Below are positions 28,995 to 37,920 of a stretch of DNA of 64,000 nucleotides, in pieces; the first letter of the stretch is position 1, and every line of letters begins with the position of its first letter. Under the pieces are notes generated by a model that was given only the letters and a program-made list of their open reading frames with translations, ran no database searches and was not told where the DNA came from. A program made the position numbers and the translations under genes. The stretch is from Candidatus Berkiella cookevillensis. GTDB taxonomy: Bacteria > Pseudomonadota > Gammaproteobacteria > Berkiellales > Berkiellaceae. The stretch lies in the NCBI RefSeq assembly GCF_001431315.2, contig NZ_LKHV02000001.1:2294001-2358000 (forward strand). The letters run 5' to 3'.

Positions 28995-29909
28995 CTACCT
29001 CTTAATCCCCACCACAGTTGGAAACATCTTTGCTTCATCATAATAAAATTCAATATCTTGAAATCCAACCTGTGAAAGCATCTGTCTGATCTGAATGGTT
29101 TTGCGAAAGGATTGCCATTTTACGCCTAATATTTCACTAAATAATACTTTTTGTTTTCGTAACATCGCGGGGCAAATTTTAGAAAAATCCCATTCACATT
29201 CTATATCATGAGATGCAGGCGGTGTTAAAAAACAAGTGATAAACTTACCCTTCGTTTTGAGTGTAGTAAAACAACGTTGATAAAATTCTAATACTTTTTC
29301 ATCATCCGGCTCATAGAGTGTTAAACCATTACTTGAGATGGCATCATAGCTTTCTTCTTTTGCAAACTTAAAGGCATCTATTTTTTGAAAGTTTAGCCAA
29401 CGCGCTATACCACGAGATTCACAGATCCCTTTGGCAAGGGAGAAAGCTTTTTCATCATTGTCCATAGCATGTAGGGCAATATGATCGATATGTTTATAAT
29501 CCAAATAAGCAACTTCTTCCATTAGACCCGATGGAATGCTTAAAAGACAAGCTTGATTCTCAATGGATTGTTGTAACTGTTCAACGAAGATTCTATGTCG
29601 CTGCTGCGTGGCCAAAACAATAGGGAATTGCGTCAAAATTTCCCATTCCAGCTGTGATTGTAACTTTTCCAACACGGGTGGACAGATAGAAATATAGTGG
29701 CGCCAATAACGCGATAAACTTCTATGCTCAATGAGAGAACGGCCTAATTCAAAATCACATAACTGATCAAGCAAGCTCAGTCGCTCAGCCAGTGGCGAAT
29801 ACGCGCTTTCAGGCGTCTTCAGCAACTTGGTTTTTAAAGATTGATAAGCCTTCTGAAACAAAGACACAGAGGATTGTAGTTCATTTTGTGTTACATCCAC
29901 ACTACTCAT
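28995..29909 (-). CDS. Class I SAM-dependent methyltransferase
   Basis: Start chosen at the ATG at 29909, just after the stop of the upstream beta-barrel gene (a 12-codon longer form would overlap it), giving 304 residues (MSSVDVTQNELQ). The fold has an N-terminal helical region (to about 110), then LLSIPSGLMEEVAYLDY (motif I region), IDHIALHAMDNDEKAFSLAK, YDAISSNGLTLYEPDDEKVLEFYQRCF and KGKFITCFLTPP. These resemble methyltransferases acting on small metabolites. The gene is the third in a run behind a Fur-box-like site, so it may belong to an iron-limitation response. Substrate unknown. Confidence 0.72.
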   Translation of the reverse strand: MSSVDVTQNELQSSVSLFQKAYQSLKTKLLKTPESAYSPLAERLSLLDQLCDFELGRSLIEHRSLSRYWRHYISICPPVLEKLQSQLEWEILTQFPIVLATQQRHRIFVEQLQQSIENQACLLSIPSGLMEEVAYLDYKHIDHIALHAMDNDEKAFSLAKGICESRGIARWLNFQKIDAFKFAKEESYDAISSNGLTLYEPDDEKVLEFYQRCFTTLKTKGKFITCFLTPPASHDIECEWDFSKICPAMLRKQKVLFSEILGVKWQSFRKTIQIRQMLSQVGFQDIEFYYDEAKMFPTVVGIKR

Positions 29910-29911
29910 TA

Positions 29912-30661
29912 TTATCCAAAATTCCACACTAGAGAAAATTTCCAAGCATGAAATTTCGGCGCAGTATCATTGATAAAAAAGGGATTTGTCAGGTTATCAA
30001 TGATTAAGCCCTGTGACTGTAATTTTTTTCCACTCGATAAAAAGTTATATTCAAGCCTTGCTGTTAAGAAGCATAAATAAGGAACCACAGATTCTAAGCC
30101 AAAACCTGCTAATAATCGGTATATGCGTTTTCCATCAGTCGTTGTATATTGACCAGGATATTCAGGCGCGCCATGATAACTCACTCGGAGTTCGTCTTTG
30201 CTGGTGTCTATACCTAAACGAATAAAAGGCATTACATAAGGCGTCACTTGATAAGCAAGCCGAGTACTCAAGGCAACAGAAGTACCCTTTTCATATTCAG
30301 CCATGCCACCCCAGCCTCTTACACCAAATCTGTCTGCAATGGCAAAGGATTGTAGAAAATCTAAGTGATGCGCATCCACACCCAATTCTAAACCAAAAAT
30401 CCAAGCTTGGTAGTTAATTTGGTATCCACCAAAGATACCACCAATGGCACTGTTACTATTAAGATTGTTATCAAAATAAGTTCTAAATATGCCAGGCGGT
30501 AAAGCATTTTGCGTATAATCAAGGCTACTATGCAGCTTAGCATCTTGATAAAGATAGCCACCTGAAAGACCAAGTAACCAATTTGATTCACAATGAGCAT
30601 GCGCAGCATAAGGGAGTAATAATGTGGAGCAAGCTATTCCTATTGCTTTTTTTATATTCAC
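29912..30661 (-). CDS. Outer membrane beta-barrel protein (8-stranded OmpA/porin-like)
   Basis: This 249-residue protein has a signal peptide (1-22, ending AAHAHCE) followed by alternating amphipathic strands rich in aromatic and glycine residues: WLLGLSGGYLYQDA, IGGIFGGYQINYQAWIFGLELGVDAHH, RLLAGFGLESVV and RLEYNFLSSGKK. It ends KFSLVWNFG, a typical outer-membrane terminal strand. This resembles small surface antigens of the OMP_b-brl family. It precedes the methyltransferase by two bases and follows the 81-86-aa protein gene behind a Fur-box-like site. Confidence 0.75.
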   Translation of the reverse strand: MNIKKAIGIACSTLLLPYAAHAHCESNWLLGLSGGYLYQDAKLHSSLDYTQNALPPGIFRTYFDNNLNSNSAIGGIFGGYQINYQAWIFGLELGVDAHHLDFLQSFAIADRFGVRGWGGMAEYEKGTSVALSTRLAYQVTPYVMPFIRLGIDTSKDELRVSYHGAPEYPGQYTTTDGKRIYRLLAGFGLESVVPYLCFLTARLEYNFLSSGKKLQSQGLIIDNLTNPFFINDTAPKFHAWKFSLVWNFG

Positions 30662-30719
30662 AAAAAATCCTTTGCAGATGAAAAACTTTCCCCTATTTTA
30701 CACGCTTCTTCAATAAGAT

Positions 30720-30965
30720 CTAATGCTGCGCATAGGTGGCACCATGACTTATCTCTGCTAAGGCCTGATCTTCCACATCTATTAATTGTTGATAAACTGA
30801 CTCGCTTATATGAGACTTTAGCTTTATCACTAATTCACAATAACCTGAAATAGCACCCAAGTAATGAAAACGCCAAATAGGGCAAGTTGTTAGCTTAATT
30901 TTAGCCAATAAAGCGCGAGACTCAATGACCAACGAATGCTCAAAATGTTTTGTATCTAAACTCAT
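30720..30965 (-). CDS. Small protein of unknown function behind Fur box
   Basis: From the ATG at 30965 this is an 81-residue protein (MSLDTKHFEHSLVIES); an in-frame ATG at 30980 would add five residues. AGGA lies three bases before the inner ATG, close for a ribosome site, so the start is uncertain. The sequence is soluble and helical (SGYCELVIKLKSHISESVYQQL), with no family I recognise. It is the first gene after the Fur-box-like palindrome (26 bp upstream of the inner start) and is followed on the same strand by the beta-barrel and methyltransferase genes. Confidence 0.6.
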   Translation of the reverse strand: MSLDTKHFEHSLVIESRALLAKIKLTTCPIWRFHYLGAISGYCELVIKLKSHISESVYQQLIDVEDQALAEISHGATYAQH

Positions 30966-30990
30966 AATTCCTATATCCAAAGACCTAACA

Positions 30991-31009
30991 CTAAATGATA
31001 ATCATTATC
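30991..31009 (-). promoter_or_regulatory. Fur box-like palindrome
   Basis: Bases 30994-31009 read AATGATAATCATTATC, identical to the last 16 positions of the 19-bp Fur consensus (GATAATGATAATCATTATC). The site sits 26 bp upstream of the start codon at 30965, where bound ferric Fur would block transcription of the three-gene run on the minus strand. Confidence 0.75.
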
Positions 31010-31204
31010 ATTTATGCAATGGTTAGTCAAACGAACAAATCTTACTCATACAGGACATCCATAATTATTATGTTCCTAATCCAGGACAGCCAATAAAAAC
31101 AAATACCATAAATCTTGCTACATATAGCCACAAAAAATAATGATGCAAATAATAAATTAAGAGAAATGTATTTTTTAAAAGAATGTAAAGTCGTAGAAAA
31201 TTAT

Positions 31205-31357
31205 GAAGTTATAGTCACAGCACGTGACTTTTACCCGCAAGGGGCACAATGTCGGGTAGGCGTCAAGCCTCGAGCAACCGAAGTGTACATAAAAGTACAT
31301 GAGGATTGCGAGATGGCGAAGACAACACCCCCGAAGACTCATGTGCGAAGACTATAT
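31205..31357 (+). ncRNA. Candidate structured RNA or DNA element, copy B
   Basis: A chain of hairpins can be drawn: GTCAC-AGCAC-GTGAC (31215-31229), TACCCG/CGGGTA around the conserved loop CAAGGGGCACAATGT, AGGC-GTCA-AGCCT, and TGTAC-ATAAAA-GTACA. TATAGTC at the start (31210) pairs with GACTATA near 31350, closing the whole about 145-base unit. The first 60 bases are conserved at 9918-9980. The aligned copy has TAG and TAA stops in the frame that is open here, so it is unlikely to be a protein gene. No promoter is evident. Confidence 0.45.
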
Positions 31358-31373
31358 TAATAATGCGGATAAA

Positions 31374-32390
31374 TTAAGCAACATCTACATGAGTATATGT
31401 TTTCTTGGCCTGACCAATACCTTTCAACCCCTTCCTCCCCTCTTTGGCAAAATTAAGCAGTAAAATTTCACTCCCTACTGCATGAGCAAAACTTTTTCCT
31501 AAGTTTTTCACTAAAGATATCCAATTTTTAGGCTCAAATTGTAATCTGCTTAATATGGGTGCCAGATGCTCTGGAATAGAACCTGCCTCTTTATCTTCTC
31601 GAATCACTCGGCCTGTATAGTCCACAAGTTCTAAATAATCTGATAATTGAAAATCAATGGCATGTGAATCATGCTTTGAAATGTTCGCAAAAGGCACTAA
31701 GGATTTAGGTTGTGCGAGGCTATTATATATACCTGCTTTTTCGCGCTTGAGCTGTTTAATGGATTTTGGCTTATTAACCTTTAATTGCTTAGAAATATGC
31801 TGAATGCGTTCATAAATGGAAGTAAATTCTGAATCTTCTGGCTTTTGAACAATCCCAGCTCTGACAGGGTTTAAATCCACATAAACCATTGCGCTTAGAA
31901 GTGCGCCTTCATCCAATAAAGCTTGGGATTTAAAACGCCCTTCCCAAAATCGTCCTGCGATATCATCCTCTTCATTTACATCTCGTGCAATTTTTTCGTT
32001 TAAACAACGCATAAACCAGCTGATGCTCGTTAAGCGCTCTTTCCACAGTTGAATCTTTTGCTTTAAATGTTTATTTTTTGGGGCATCTTTGGGAAAGATA
32101 GATGCCCAACGATGGATAATTTCTTTTTCTGACCAAGCTTCGGCTTGTTTTTCTTCTACATACAAAACAACATGATAATGATTACTCATGATGGCATAAG
32201 CACAGATTTTTATTGCAAAGATATCGGCTAAATATTTCAACCTATTAATAATCCATGCTTTACGATGAGAATAATCTTTCTGTGTTAGCTCATCATAACC
32301 ACAAAGAAAACTACGACGCACACATCGATTCATGACGTGATAATACGGCGTTGCATTTAAGTCAATTTGTTCTGAGCGAGCTAAGGTCAT
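31374..32390 (-). CDS. REP-associated/IS200-like Y1 transposase, copy 2
   Basis: This 338-residue protein has the same length and plan as the gene at 12161-13177: N-terminal Y1_Tnp domain with the HUH motif NHYHVVLYV, GRFWEGRFKSQALL and YVDLNPVRAGIV, and a long C-terminal extension (GSIPEHLAPILSRLQFEP). The differences are mostly conservative (for example CGYDE for CGFDE), and there is no stop or frameshift, so both copies could be active. Both lie on the minus strand about 19 kb apart. They provide long homology for inversion-free recombination, that is deletion or duplication of the DNA between. Confidence 0.88.
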   Translation of the reverse strand: MTLARSEQIDLNATPYYHVMNRCVRRSFLCGYDELTQKDYSHRKAWIINRLKYLADIFAIKICAYAIMSNHYHVVLYVEEKQAEAWSEKEIIHRWASIFPKDAPKNKHLKQKIQLWKERLTSISWFMRCLNEKIARDVNEEDDIAGRFWEGRFKSQALLDEGALLSAMVYVDLNPVRAGIVQKPEDSEFTSIYERIQHISKQLKVNKPKSIKQLKREKAGIYNSLAQPKSLVPFANISKHDSHAIDFQLSDYLELVDYTGRVIREDKEAGSIPEHLAPILSRLQFEPKNWISLVKNLGKSFAHAVGSEILLLNFAKEGRKGLKGIGQAKKTYTHVDVA

Positions 32391-32481
32391 AAGCTAAATA
32401 ATATTTCTTTTAATGGATGGGAGTTTAGCGTAAAAATTTTGGGTGCATCAACTTATTGTGGCTGTCCTAGATACCAGGAAG

Positions 32482-33702
32482 CTAGAGGGCTTCATGATTT
32501 AAGAATATTTTTACATCAAAGTTTTTGGCACTTTGTGGAGAGCTTAAAGTACGCTTTAGAACAAAATCAAAAATTAAAGGATTATAATAGTAGATTTCTT
32601 TTAGGTACTTTGCTTGCTCTTGACTAATAAAACCTCGACTCACCAGTTGATAGGTAGAAACCATTGCATTAATAGCGGGAATAGGATAATCGCTACCATT
32701 AACTAAACGGGTTTGCAAATCCTCACCTGACACAAGTGTCTCAATTACTTTTTCTTTACGATTGAAGGATGTAATAGAAGAAATATCTGCAAATAAATTA
32801 TTGCGATATTTGTCCTCTTTTAACAGGCGCACCGTTAAATCAAAACAATCTACCTCTGGTGATACCCCGCTACTATCACGAGACTCAAAATCTTCACAAG
32901 TACCCAAGCTACCCGCATGTGCAAAAATCACTTTAGTACCGATAGACAATGCGTTGCGCCAACGTAAGGGATTACCATATGCTTGATGCGCTTCTGCATC
33001 TACAGCAATTTCTTCGCCCACATGCGTCAAAATCACCATATCTAAATCTTTTACCAAGCGATAAAAAGCCTCTAAGTTTTCATCCATGGGATCCATTCCC
33101 ATAGCATTAGGCAACCATTTGATAAAACGCACACCTTTCTGATGCCACGCTTTGATAGCCTCAAGTGCATCTTTTCGATAGGGATGCACCGATATAACGG
33201 GAACAAACAAGGAAGGATCTCTTTGCGCGAGCTTATAAACATAGTCATTAGACACATAAAATTCTGTTTCATCAATATTCGCATCACCATTTCGTTCATA
33301 AAATTTATCAAAAGCTAACAGATGCATTTTTCCTGGTTTGGGAAATTGGGCACGTAATGCTTTTAATCGCGCTATATATTGCTCATTTGCCTTAGAAATA
33401 TCTGTAATACCAGAGGCACGCAAATAAACCAAATAACGATAGTATTGATAAGGGTTCCATAAAGATTGCATCTTTGGGTTGACAAACAAATCTTCAGTTC
33501 CCATACCCACAACATGCACATGATAATCAAGCCACTCTTCTGGTAAGTCTTTAAAAGCTGCATCAACTAAGCTTTGTGCTTCTTTACTCAATGCTTTACC
33601 GGAATAGATTGGGTGTTTACCGCCTAAAATTGGCAATAATAAGAATAATGTCACACATGCAAAAATCACGATGCCAAAGCTAATTATGGAAAATTTTTTC
33701 AT
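32482..33702 (-). CDS. Membrane-anchored amidohydrolase (amidohydrolase-2 type)
   Basis: Start chosen at the ATG at 33702 (MKKFSIISFGIVIFAC), giving 406 residues; a longer frame reaches 33825 but would overlap the divergent gene at 33770. One N-terminal hydrophobic segment is followed by a metal-dependent TIM-barrel hydrolase. Visible are LDYHVHVVG (HxH metal ligands), VRFIKWLPNAMG, VILTHVGEE, VIFAHAGSLG and LVNGSDYPIP (C-terminal Asp). This pattern fits PF04909-type hydrolases or decarboxylases. The leader suggests periplasmic or membrane-associated action. Substrate unknown. Confidence 0.75.
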   Translation of the reverse strand: MKKFSIISFGIVIFACVTLFLLLPILGGKHPIYSGKALSKEAQSLVDAAFKDLPEEWLDYHVHVVGMGTEDLFVNPKMQSLWNPYQYYRYLVYLRASGITDISKANEQYIARLKALRAQFPKPGKMHLLAFDKFYERNGDANIDETEFYVSNDYVYKLAQRDPSLFVPVISVHPYRKDALEAIKAWHQKGVRFIKWLPNAMGMDPMDENLEAFYRLVKDLDMVILTHVGEEIAVDAEAHQAYGNPLRWRNALSIGTKVIFAHAGSLGTCEDFESRDSSGVSPEVDCFDLTVRLLKEDKYRNNLFADISSITSFNRKEKVIETLVSGEDLQTRLVNGSDYPIPAINAMVSTYQLVSRGFISQEQAKYLKEIYYYNPLIFDFVLKRTLSSPQSAKNFDVKIFLNHEAL

Positions 33703-33769
33703 AGTCTTGACCCAATAAATTTTGTCTATCAAACTAAGTACATAAATATAAAGAATTGTAGTTAAAAAA

Positions 33770-34678
33770 ATGACTTTTGCGAAAACAACCACGCTCATTA
33801 TTATAGCACTATGTACTTTGGTCATAGGCTGCTTTTATTACATGGAATATGCAGAATCAAAAGCATCTCAATTAAAAAAAGCTATGAGCATTACCCATAA
33901 TGTGTATTCAAATTTTTTAATGATGCGTCGCAGTGAAAAGGATTTTTTTACGGATTTTGACGCTACACAAGTGGATGATCATGCCTATTATGCAAATGAT
34001 ATTAGCCAAGAAATCCAAAACATCAACGCACTCAAAGTACGCACGGTAGAAAGTGCAAAATTATTACCTGAAATAGAAAATGCACTCAAAAAATATGTAG
34101 AAAGCTTTGCTCAGCTGGTAAAACTACAAACGAGCCTTGGGATCAACCCCAATCATGGTGATTATGGAAAATTAAGGCAAGCTGCCCATCAAATTGAACA
34201 TTTTTTATCGCAAAATCATCAGGAATCACAGCTCAATCATTTACTGAATCTTCGTAGAATAGAGAAAGATTTCATGCTCTATCCGTCAGAAGATAAATTA
34301 GCGGAGTTTGAAGCACTCTTTAAAGCATTTGATGAAATAAATATCCACACAAACTACGCGCTTGCGCCACTCAGTAGCTACATTGAAGCCAAGAAAGCCT
34401 ATTATTCACATTTTCGAGATTTTTCTCAAAAAACACTCAAAATGGGTTTAAACGATACAACCGGATTATTTGGTACCTTATCTCAACAAGCCGATCACCT
34501 AGAGCAACTCATTGAGGTTTTGGTGGACTCCTTTGTCAAATTGTCGAACACAACAGAAAACAAAGTACGTCAAGAAGCAAAAATTTTATCTTTTGTTTTT
34601 CCTATTTTAGTATTTTTACTTGCTTTCTTACCCTTCCTTTCATTACTATCTCAGCGTTCAAAAGAACCTGTCTTATAA
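33770..34678 (+). CDS. Two-helix membrane sensor-like protein (HBM-like domain), no signalling module
   Basis: This 302-residue protein has a membrane helix at each end (about 5-25 and 272-293) enclosing a fully helical periplasmic region. Twin motifs MMRRSEKDFFTDFD (about 51) and NLRRIEKDFMLYPSED (about 163) are the hallmark of helical bimodular (HBM) ligand-binding domains of chemoreceptors and kinases. The cytoplasmic part after the second helix is only about ten residues (SQRSKEPVL), with no HAMP, kinase or chemotaxis domain. It may be a truncated receptor or a partner of another protein. It is followed after six bases by the leader-peptide gene. Confidence 0.65.
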   Translation: MTFAKTTTLIIIALCTLVIGCFYYMEYAESKASQLKKAMSITHNVYSNFLMMRRSEKDFFTDFDATQVDDHAYYANDISQEIQNINALKVRTVESAKLLPEIENALKKYVESFAQLVKLQTSLGINPNHGDYGKLRQAAHQIEHFLSQNHQESQLNHLLNLRRIEKDFMLYPSEDKLAEFEALFKAFDEINIHTNYALAPLSSYIEAKKAYYSHFRDFSQKTLKMGLNDTTGLFGTLSQQADHLEQLIEVLVDSFVKLSNTTENKVRQEAKILSFVFPILVFLLAFLPFLSLLSQRSKEPVL

Positions 34679-34699
34679 CTTACTGTGGAGAATATTCTG

Positions 34700-34918
34700 T
34701 TGCGATTACTTAATATTGAAGAAACAAATCATGTGAGCGCAGGAAGCGGAATCTGTCTTAATACAGGGATGGCAATTTTAACCGGCATCACAAGTGCGTA
34801 CTTATGCTATGTTTTAAGCGAAGTGGCTATTCTCAGCCTTGGTGTAGGTGGCATTGTAACTTTTGCCTATTTAGTATCAAGTGAAAATGAACATTCAGGG
34901 GTGATGCATATGTGCTGA
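34700..34918 (+). CDS. Bacteriocin-like peptide with double-glycine-type leader, copy 1
   Basis: A TTG start at 34700 with GGAG nine bases upstream gives a 72-residue peptide, MRLLNIEETNHVSAGSG. This fits the class II leader pattern M-R-x-L-x(5)-E-x(n)-VS-A/G-G better than the GTG at 34685. After the leader come a hydrophobic, glycine-rich segment (GMAILTGITSAYLCYVLSE, ILSLGVGGIVTFAYL) and a short tail with HMC at the end. Leaders of this type are cut by C39-peptidase ABC transporters; none is in this window. A hairpin plus T-run follows directly. The second such gene is at 46167. Confidence 0.6.
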   Translation: MRLLNIEETNHVSAGSGICLNTGMAILTGITSAYLCYVLSEVAILSLGVGGIVTFAYLVSSENEHSGVMHMC

Positions 34919-34939
34919 TGAGCAGCACTTTGTTTTTTA
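34912..34939 (+). terminator. Rho-independent terminator after leader-peptide gene
   Basis: GTGCTG (34912-34917) pairs with CAGCAC (34923-34928), followed by TTTGTTTTTT. The stem overlaps the stop codon of the peptide gene. Confidence 0.7.
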
Positions 34940-35039
34940 GTTTTGAATCTACTGCCATCGCCTTCCACAAGCATCTTCCCAGATGCATGGTGCTTTTTAA
35001 CTAACTTAATATGTCAGTCAAGATGTGATGCGAAGGATA

Positions 35040-35112
<73 letters not shown>

Positions 35113-35354
35113 GTAGTGCAAAGTATACGGATTCAGATCGATTCTCACAAGTAAATCAATGAGCTGCAAATATTTTTAGTATATTAACAAACAAATTCAA
35201 GATCACATACCTTAAGTATAGATAAGCACAGTCTGACAAATTTGGTCACCACCCGACCATTCTAGGTAAGCTTTTCTTTATTTAAAATGATGATTAACTT
35301 ACTAAATGATATATATCTCTTTGATTCGATTAATCTATTTGCTTAAATCATGAA

Positions 35355-35372
35355 TTGGCATGAATACTGCAG
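35355..35372 (+). promoter_or_regulatory. Sigma-54 (RpoN) promoter of pilA
   Basis: TTGGCATGAATACTGCAG has GG at -24 (35357-35358) and GC at -12 (35369-35370) with the required ten bases between, a good match to TGGCACG-N4-TTGCA. It lies about 45 bp upstream of the pilA start. RpoN control of pilA (through PilSR) is known in Pseudomonas. Confidence 0.75.
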
Positions 35373-35415
35373 TAAAGGTTTTAGACCTTAATACTTAATC
35401 TTCTGGAGAATTGTT

Positions 35416-35838
35416 ATGAACACTCAAAAAGCTGCTTCTGGTTTTACCTTAATTGAATTGATGATCGTCGTTGCTATCATCGGTATCCTTGCTGCCATTG
35501 CCATACCGGCTTATAACGACTATATGGTACGGGCAAGAACCTCTGAACTCATCAACGTTGCTGCTAATGCTAAAACGGCTGTGTCCGAATTCAGAATTGC
35601 TCAAGGCTCTTTCCCAACCTCAAATGCCACGGCAGGTGTTACCACCATATCAACAGCTTTAGTAAGTAGCTTAGGTGTTGGCGCAAATGGGGTGATTACC
35701 ATTACCGGCAACCAAACAGCTTTAGGAACTGGTGCAGCCTTTGCTATCACTTTAACACCTTCCTTTGCAAATGGTGCTGTTTCTTGGGATTGCTCTGCTA
35801 CAGGCGCCACCCAATTTGCACCCGCTTCCTGCAGGTAA
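35416..35838 (+). CDS. pilA: Type IV major pilin
   Basis: This 140-residue prepilin has a short leader (MNTQKAASG) cleaved before FTLIELM. The conserved Glu5 and hydrophobic helix [25 protein letters not shown] follow, then the globular domain. The C-terminal pair of cysteines (WDCSATG and ASCR) forms the D-region disulphide. It assembles into type IVa pili for twitching, adhesion or DNA uptake. GGAG lies eight bases before the ATG, an RpoN promoter is upstream and a strong terminator follows, so it is a one-gene transcript. The assembly genes pilBCD are 4.7 kb downstream. Confidence 0.95.
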   Translation: MNTQKAASGFTLIELMIVVAIIGILAAIAIPAYNDYMVRARTSELINVAANAKTAVSEFRIAQGSFPTSNATAGVTTISTALVSSLGVGANGVITITGNQTALGTGAAFAITLTPSFANGAVSWDCSATGATQFAPASCR

Positions 35839-35850
35839 TTATCTACTTAA

Positions 35851-35879
35851 AAAAGGGGCAAAATTGCCCCTTTTTTTTT
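35851..35879 (+). terminator. Strong rho-independent terminator after pilA
   Basis: GGGGCAAAATTGCCCC (35855-35870) is a perfect hairpin followed by nine T residues and preceded by A residues, so it could act in both directions. Confidence 0.9.
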
Positions 35880-35906
35880 GAGTCTTTTTTAAGGTAGTCT
35901 TATTCA

Positions 35907-37820
35907 ATGCTTTCTAAAATACAACGCCACCTTCCTCTCTCTCTCTGGATTCTACTGGGTTCTAGCATGAGCCTTCTAACTTTAGTTTCTCTCTACTGGT
36001 TTGGTTTGATGGGCCCTTATTTGCTGGATGATATGCAGTCCATACAGCCCGCACAGCTACAAACATTTTCATGGTCGATTCTTATCGAAATCAGCAGTCA
36101 AAATGAAACCGGACCTTTTGGGCGCCCCTTATCTATTTTGAGTTTTGCTTTAAACCATCTATGGTTTGGCGCTGAGCCTTTTAGCTATAAATTGATTAAC
36201 CTATTGTTACATTTCTTAACCGGCATGACGCTTGCTTGGTTTGTGTATCTTCTGCAAGTAGCCTATAGACCAAAGCTTAAACATAAAGCAATGCTTTGCT
36301 TTCTCACTGCTTTTATTTGGTTAATACATCCCTTACAAGTCAGCACAGTACTCTATGTTGTGCAACGCATGACTATTTTATGCCAACTGTATACACTCTT
36401 AGCTTGTTGTTTGTATATTTATGCACGCTTACGCCAACGAAGCCAAAAATCTTATGTATTCTTCTTTATACTCAGTGGCTTTTCTGCAGTCTTGGCTCTT
36501 CTTGCAAAAGAAACAGCGGTGCTGATTCCTTTTTATCTCTTTATTATTGAATATTTTATTATAAATTTTAAACAGTCTTCACAAGAAAGCAGCAAGCGTT
36601 TTTATCAATACGCTAAAATTTTCATACTCAGCATTATTTTCTTCGCACTATCCGCCTATTGGTACAACCTTGATCATTATATGGCCATCTTTGCAGAAAA
36701 GCCTTTTTCATTATGGGAGCGTCTATTAACACAAATCAATGTGCTGAGTTTTTACATCAAGCTTATTTATCTGCCGAATTTATCACAGATGAGTTTATAT
36801 CACGACGATTTTGCAATCGCAGGCAGCATCAATCTCGAGGTAATTTTAAATCTAATATTGCTCTCTTCTTTTCTTTTATGCATCTATCTCTGCCGAAAAA
36901 GAGCAGCGCTGATTGCCTTTGGCTTTGCCTGGTTTTTTGTTTCTCATTTACTGGAGTCAACACTTTTACCCTTAGAACTTGTCTTTGAACACCGCAATTA
37001 TTTGGCAAGCTTTGGCTTAATCTTAGTGCCAGTGTATCTTATTCTTCATCTAACACACGTGAGCACTTCTAAATATCGATATATTTTTAGTCTGTTAGGG
37101 GTGAGCCTTATTGCTGTTCTGATGCTGATGACCTGGATGCGCAGTAATAGCTGGTCTTCAACAGAAAAGTTTCTACAAAACGCCTTAGTTGATAAGCCAA
37201 ATTCAGCACGCACCCATATTGAATTTGCCAACTGGCTCATGGAAAAAGGCGCCTATAGCATTGCCTATGCCGAGCTATTGCAGGCACAAAAAATAGAACC
37301 CCATAATCTGGGTATTCTATTACACATGCTGTTAATGCACTGCTATGCAGAAGAGGTTCCTGAAGCACTCTATCAACAAGCAAAAGAGAAAATAAGCCAA
37401 TACCCAATCACGCCCTATGCTATTTTGGTGTTAGATCAATTGGTTAATAATTTTTATCAACAACAATGTAAAAGTATAGATAAAGATAAAATACACAAGA
37501 TCATTCAAAGCGCTTATAAAAATTCGTATTTAAAACACAGGCCTCGCTATAAAGCGGTGTTATATAATTTAGAAGCAGGACTTTTGCTCTTAAATAACAA
37601 TAAACAAGATGCTAAAATATTGCTGATGCGTTCATTTGAAACTTACCCAAAACGCATGCAACCTCTGATTACAAAAGCAACACTTGAATTACAAGCGGGT
37701 GAACAAATAGAAGCTAAAAAAACCATTGATATACTGGATAAGAATAAAATGCTGCCCTATGCACCACGTACCCAACTCAATCAATTAAAGCATTTGTATG
37801 AATTGCAGGAAGAAGAGTAA
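35907..37820 (+). CDS. Polytopic GT-C-like membrane protein with TPR tail (possible pilin glycosyltransferase)
   Basis: This 637-residue protein has about ten to twelve membrane helices (residues 10-415) and a cytoplasmic or periplasmic C-terminal helical-repeat region (about 420-637, TPR-like: SARTHIEFANWLMEKGAYSIAYAELLQAQKIEP). The first loop holds LLDDMQSIQ, and the next part has GRPLSILSFALNH and FIWLIHPLQVSTVLYVVQR. This resembles the DD-containing first loop of GT-C glycosyltransferases such as TMTC/PMT-type O-mannosyltransferases. Lying directly behind pilA and before a dolichol-phosphate-type GT2 gene, it may glycosylate pilin. That role is inference. Confidence 0.65.
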   Translation: MLSKIQRHLPLSLWILLGSSMSLLTLVSLYWFGLMGPYLLDDMQSIQPAQLQTFSWSILIEISSQNETGPFGRPLSILSFALNHLWFGAEPFSYKLINLLLHFLTGMTLAWFVYLLQVAYRPKLKHKAMLCFLTAFIWLIHPLQVSTVLYVVQRMTILCQLYTLLACCLYIYARLRQRSQKSYVFFFILSGFSAVLALLAKETAVLIPFYLFIIEYFIINFKQSSQESSKRFYQYAKIFILSIIFFALSAYWYNLDHYMAIFAEKPFSLWERLLTQINVLSFYIKLIYLPNLSQMSLYHDDFAIAGSINLEVILNLILLSSFLLCIYLCRKRAALIAFGFAWFFVSHLLESTLLPLELVFEHRNYLASFGLILVPVYLILHLTHVSTSKYRYIFSLLGVSLIAVLMLMTWMRSNSWSSTEKFLQNALVDKPNSARTHIEFANWLMEKGAYSIAYAELLQAQKIEPHNLGILLHMLLMHCYAEEVPEALYQQAKEKISQYPITPYAILVLDQLVNNFYQQQCKSIDKDKIHKIIQSAYKNSYLKHRPRYKAVLYNLEAGLLLLNNNKQDAKILLMRSFETYPKRMQPLITKATLELQAGEQIEAKKTIDILDKNKMLPYAPRTQLNQLKHLYELQEEE

Positions 37821-37920
37821 GTGAGCATGGCCTTGTAGTTGAATATTAGATTCTTATCTTGAAGCATTAACAGTAGTTCTGATTTTCTGCTTCAAAAAAT
37901 ATTAGTATCTACACAAATAC

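Larger units (their letters stand above)
31083..32468 (-). mobile_element. Y1-transposase element, copy 2, bounded by AGGACAGCCA / TGGCTGTCCT
   Basis: The left repeat is AGGACAGCCA at 31083-31092, with a degenerate AGGACATCCATAATTA just outside at 31052-31067; the right repeat is TGGCTGTCCT at 32459-32468. It is about 155 bp longer than copy 1 because the left non-coding part carries the structured repeat (31205-31357). The 78-bp right end resembles copy 1 (shared ATTTTGGGT and CAACTTA). Confidence 0.6.

Noticed and set aside
31115-31360. 81-residue open frame within the structured repeat
   Set aside because: The homologous copy at 9918-9980 has TAG and TAA in the aligned frame, and the segment is a chain of hairpins; conservation is not at protein level.
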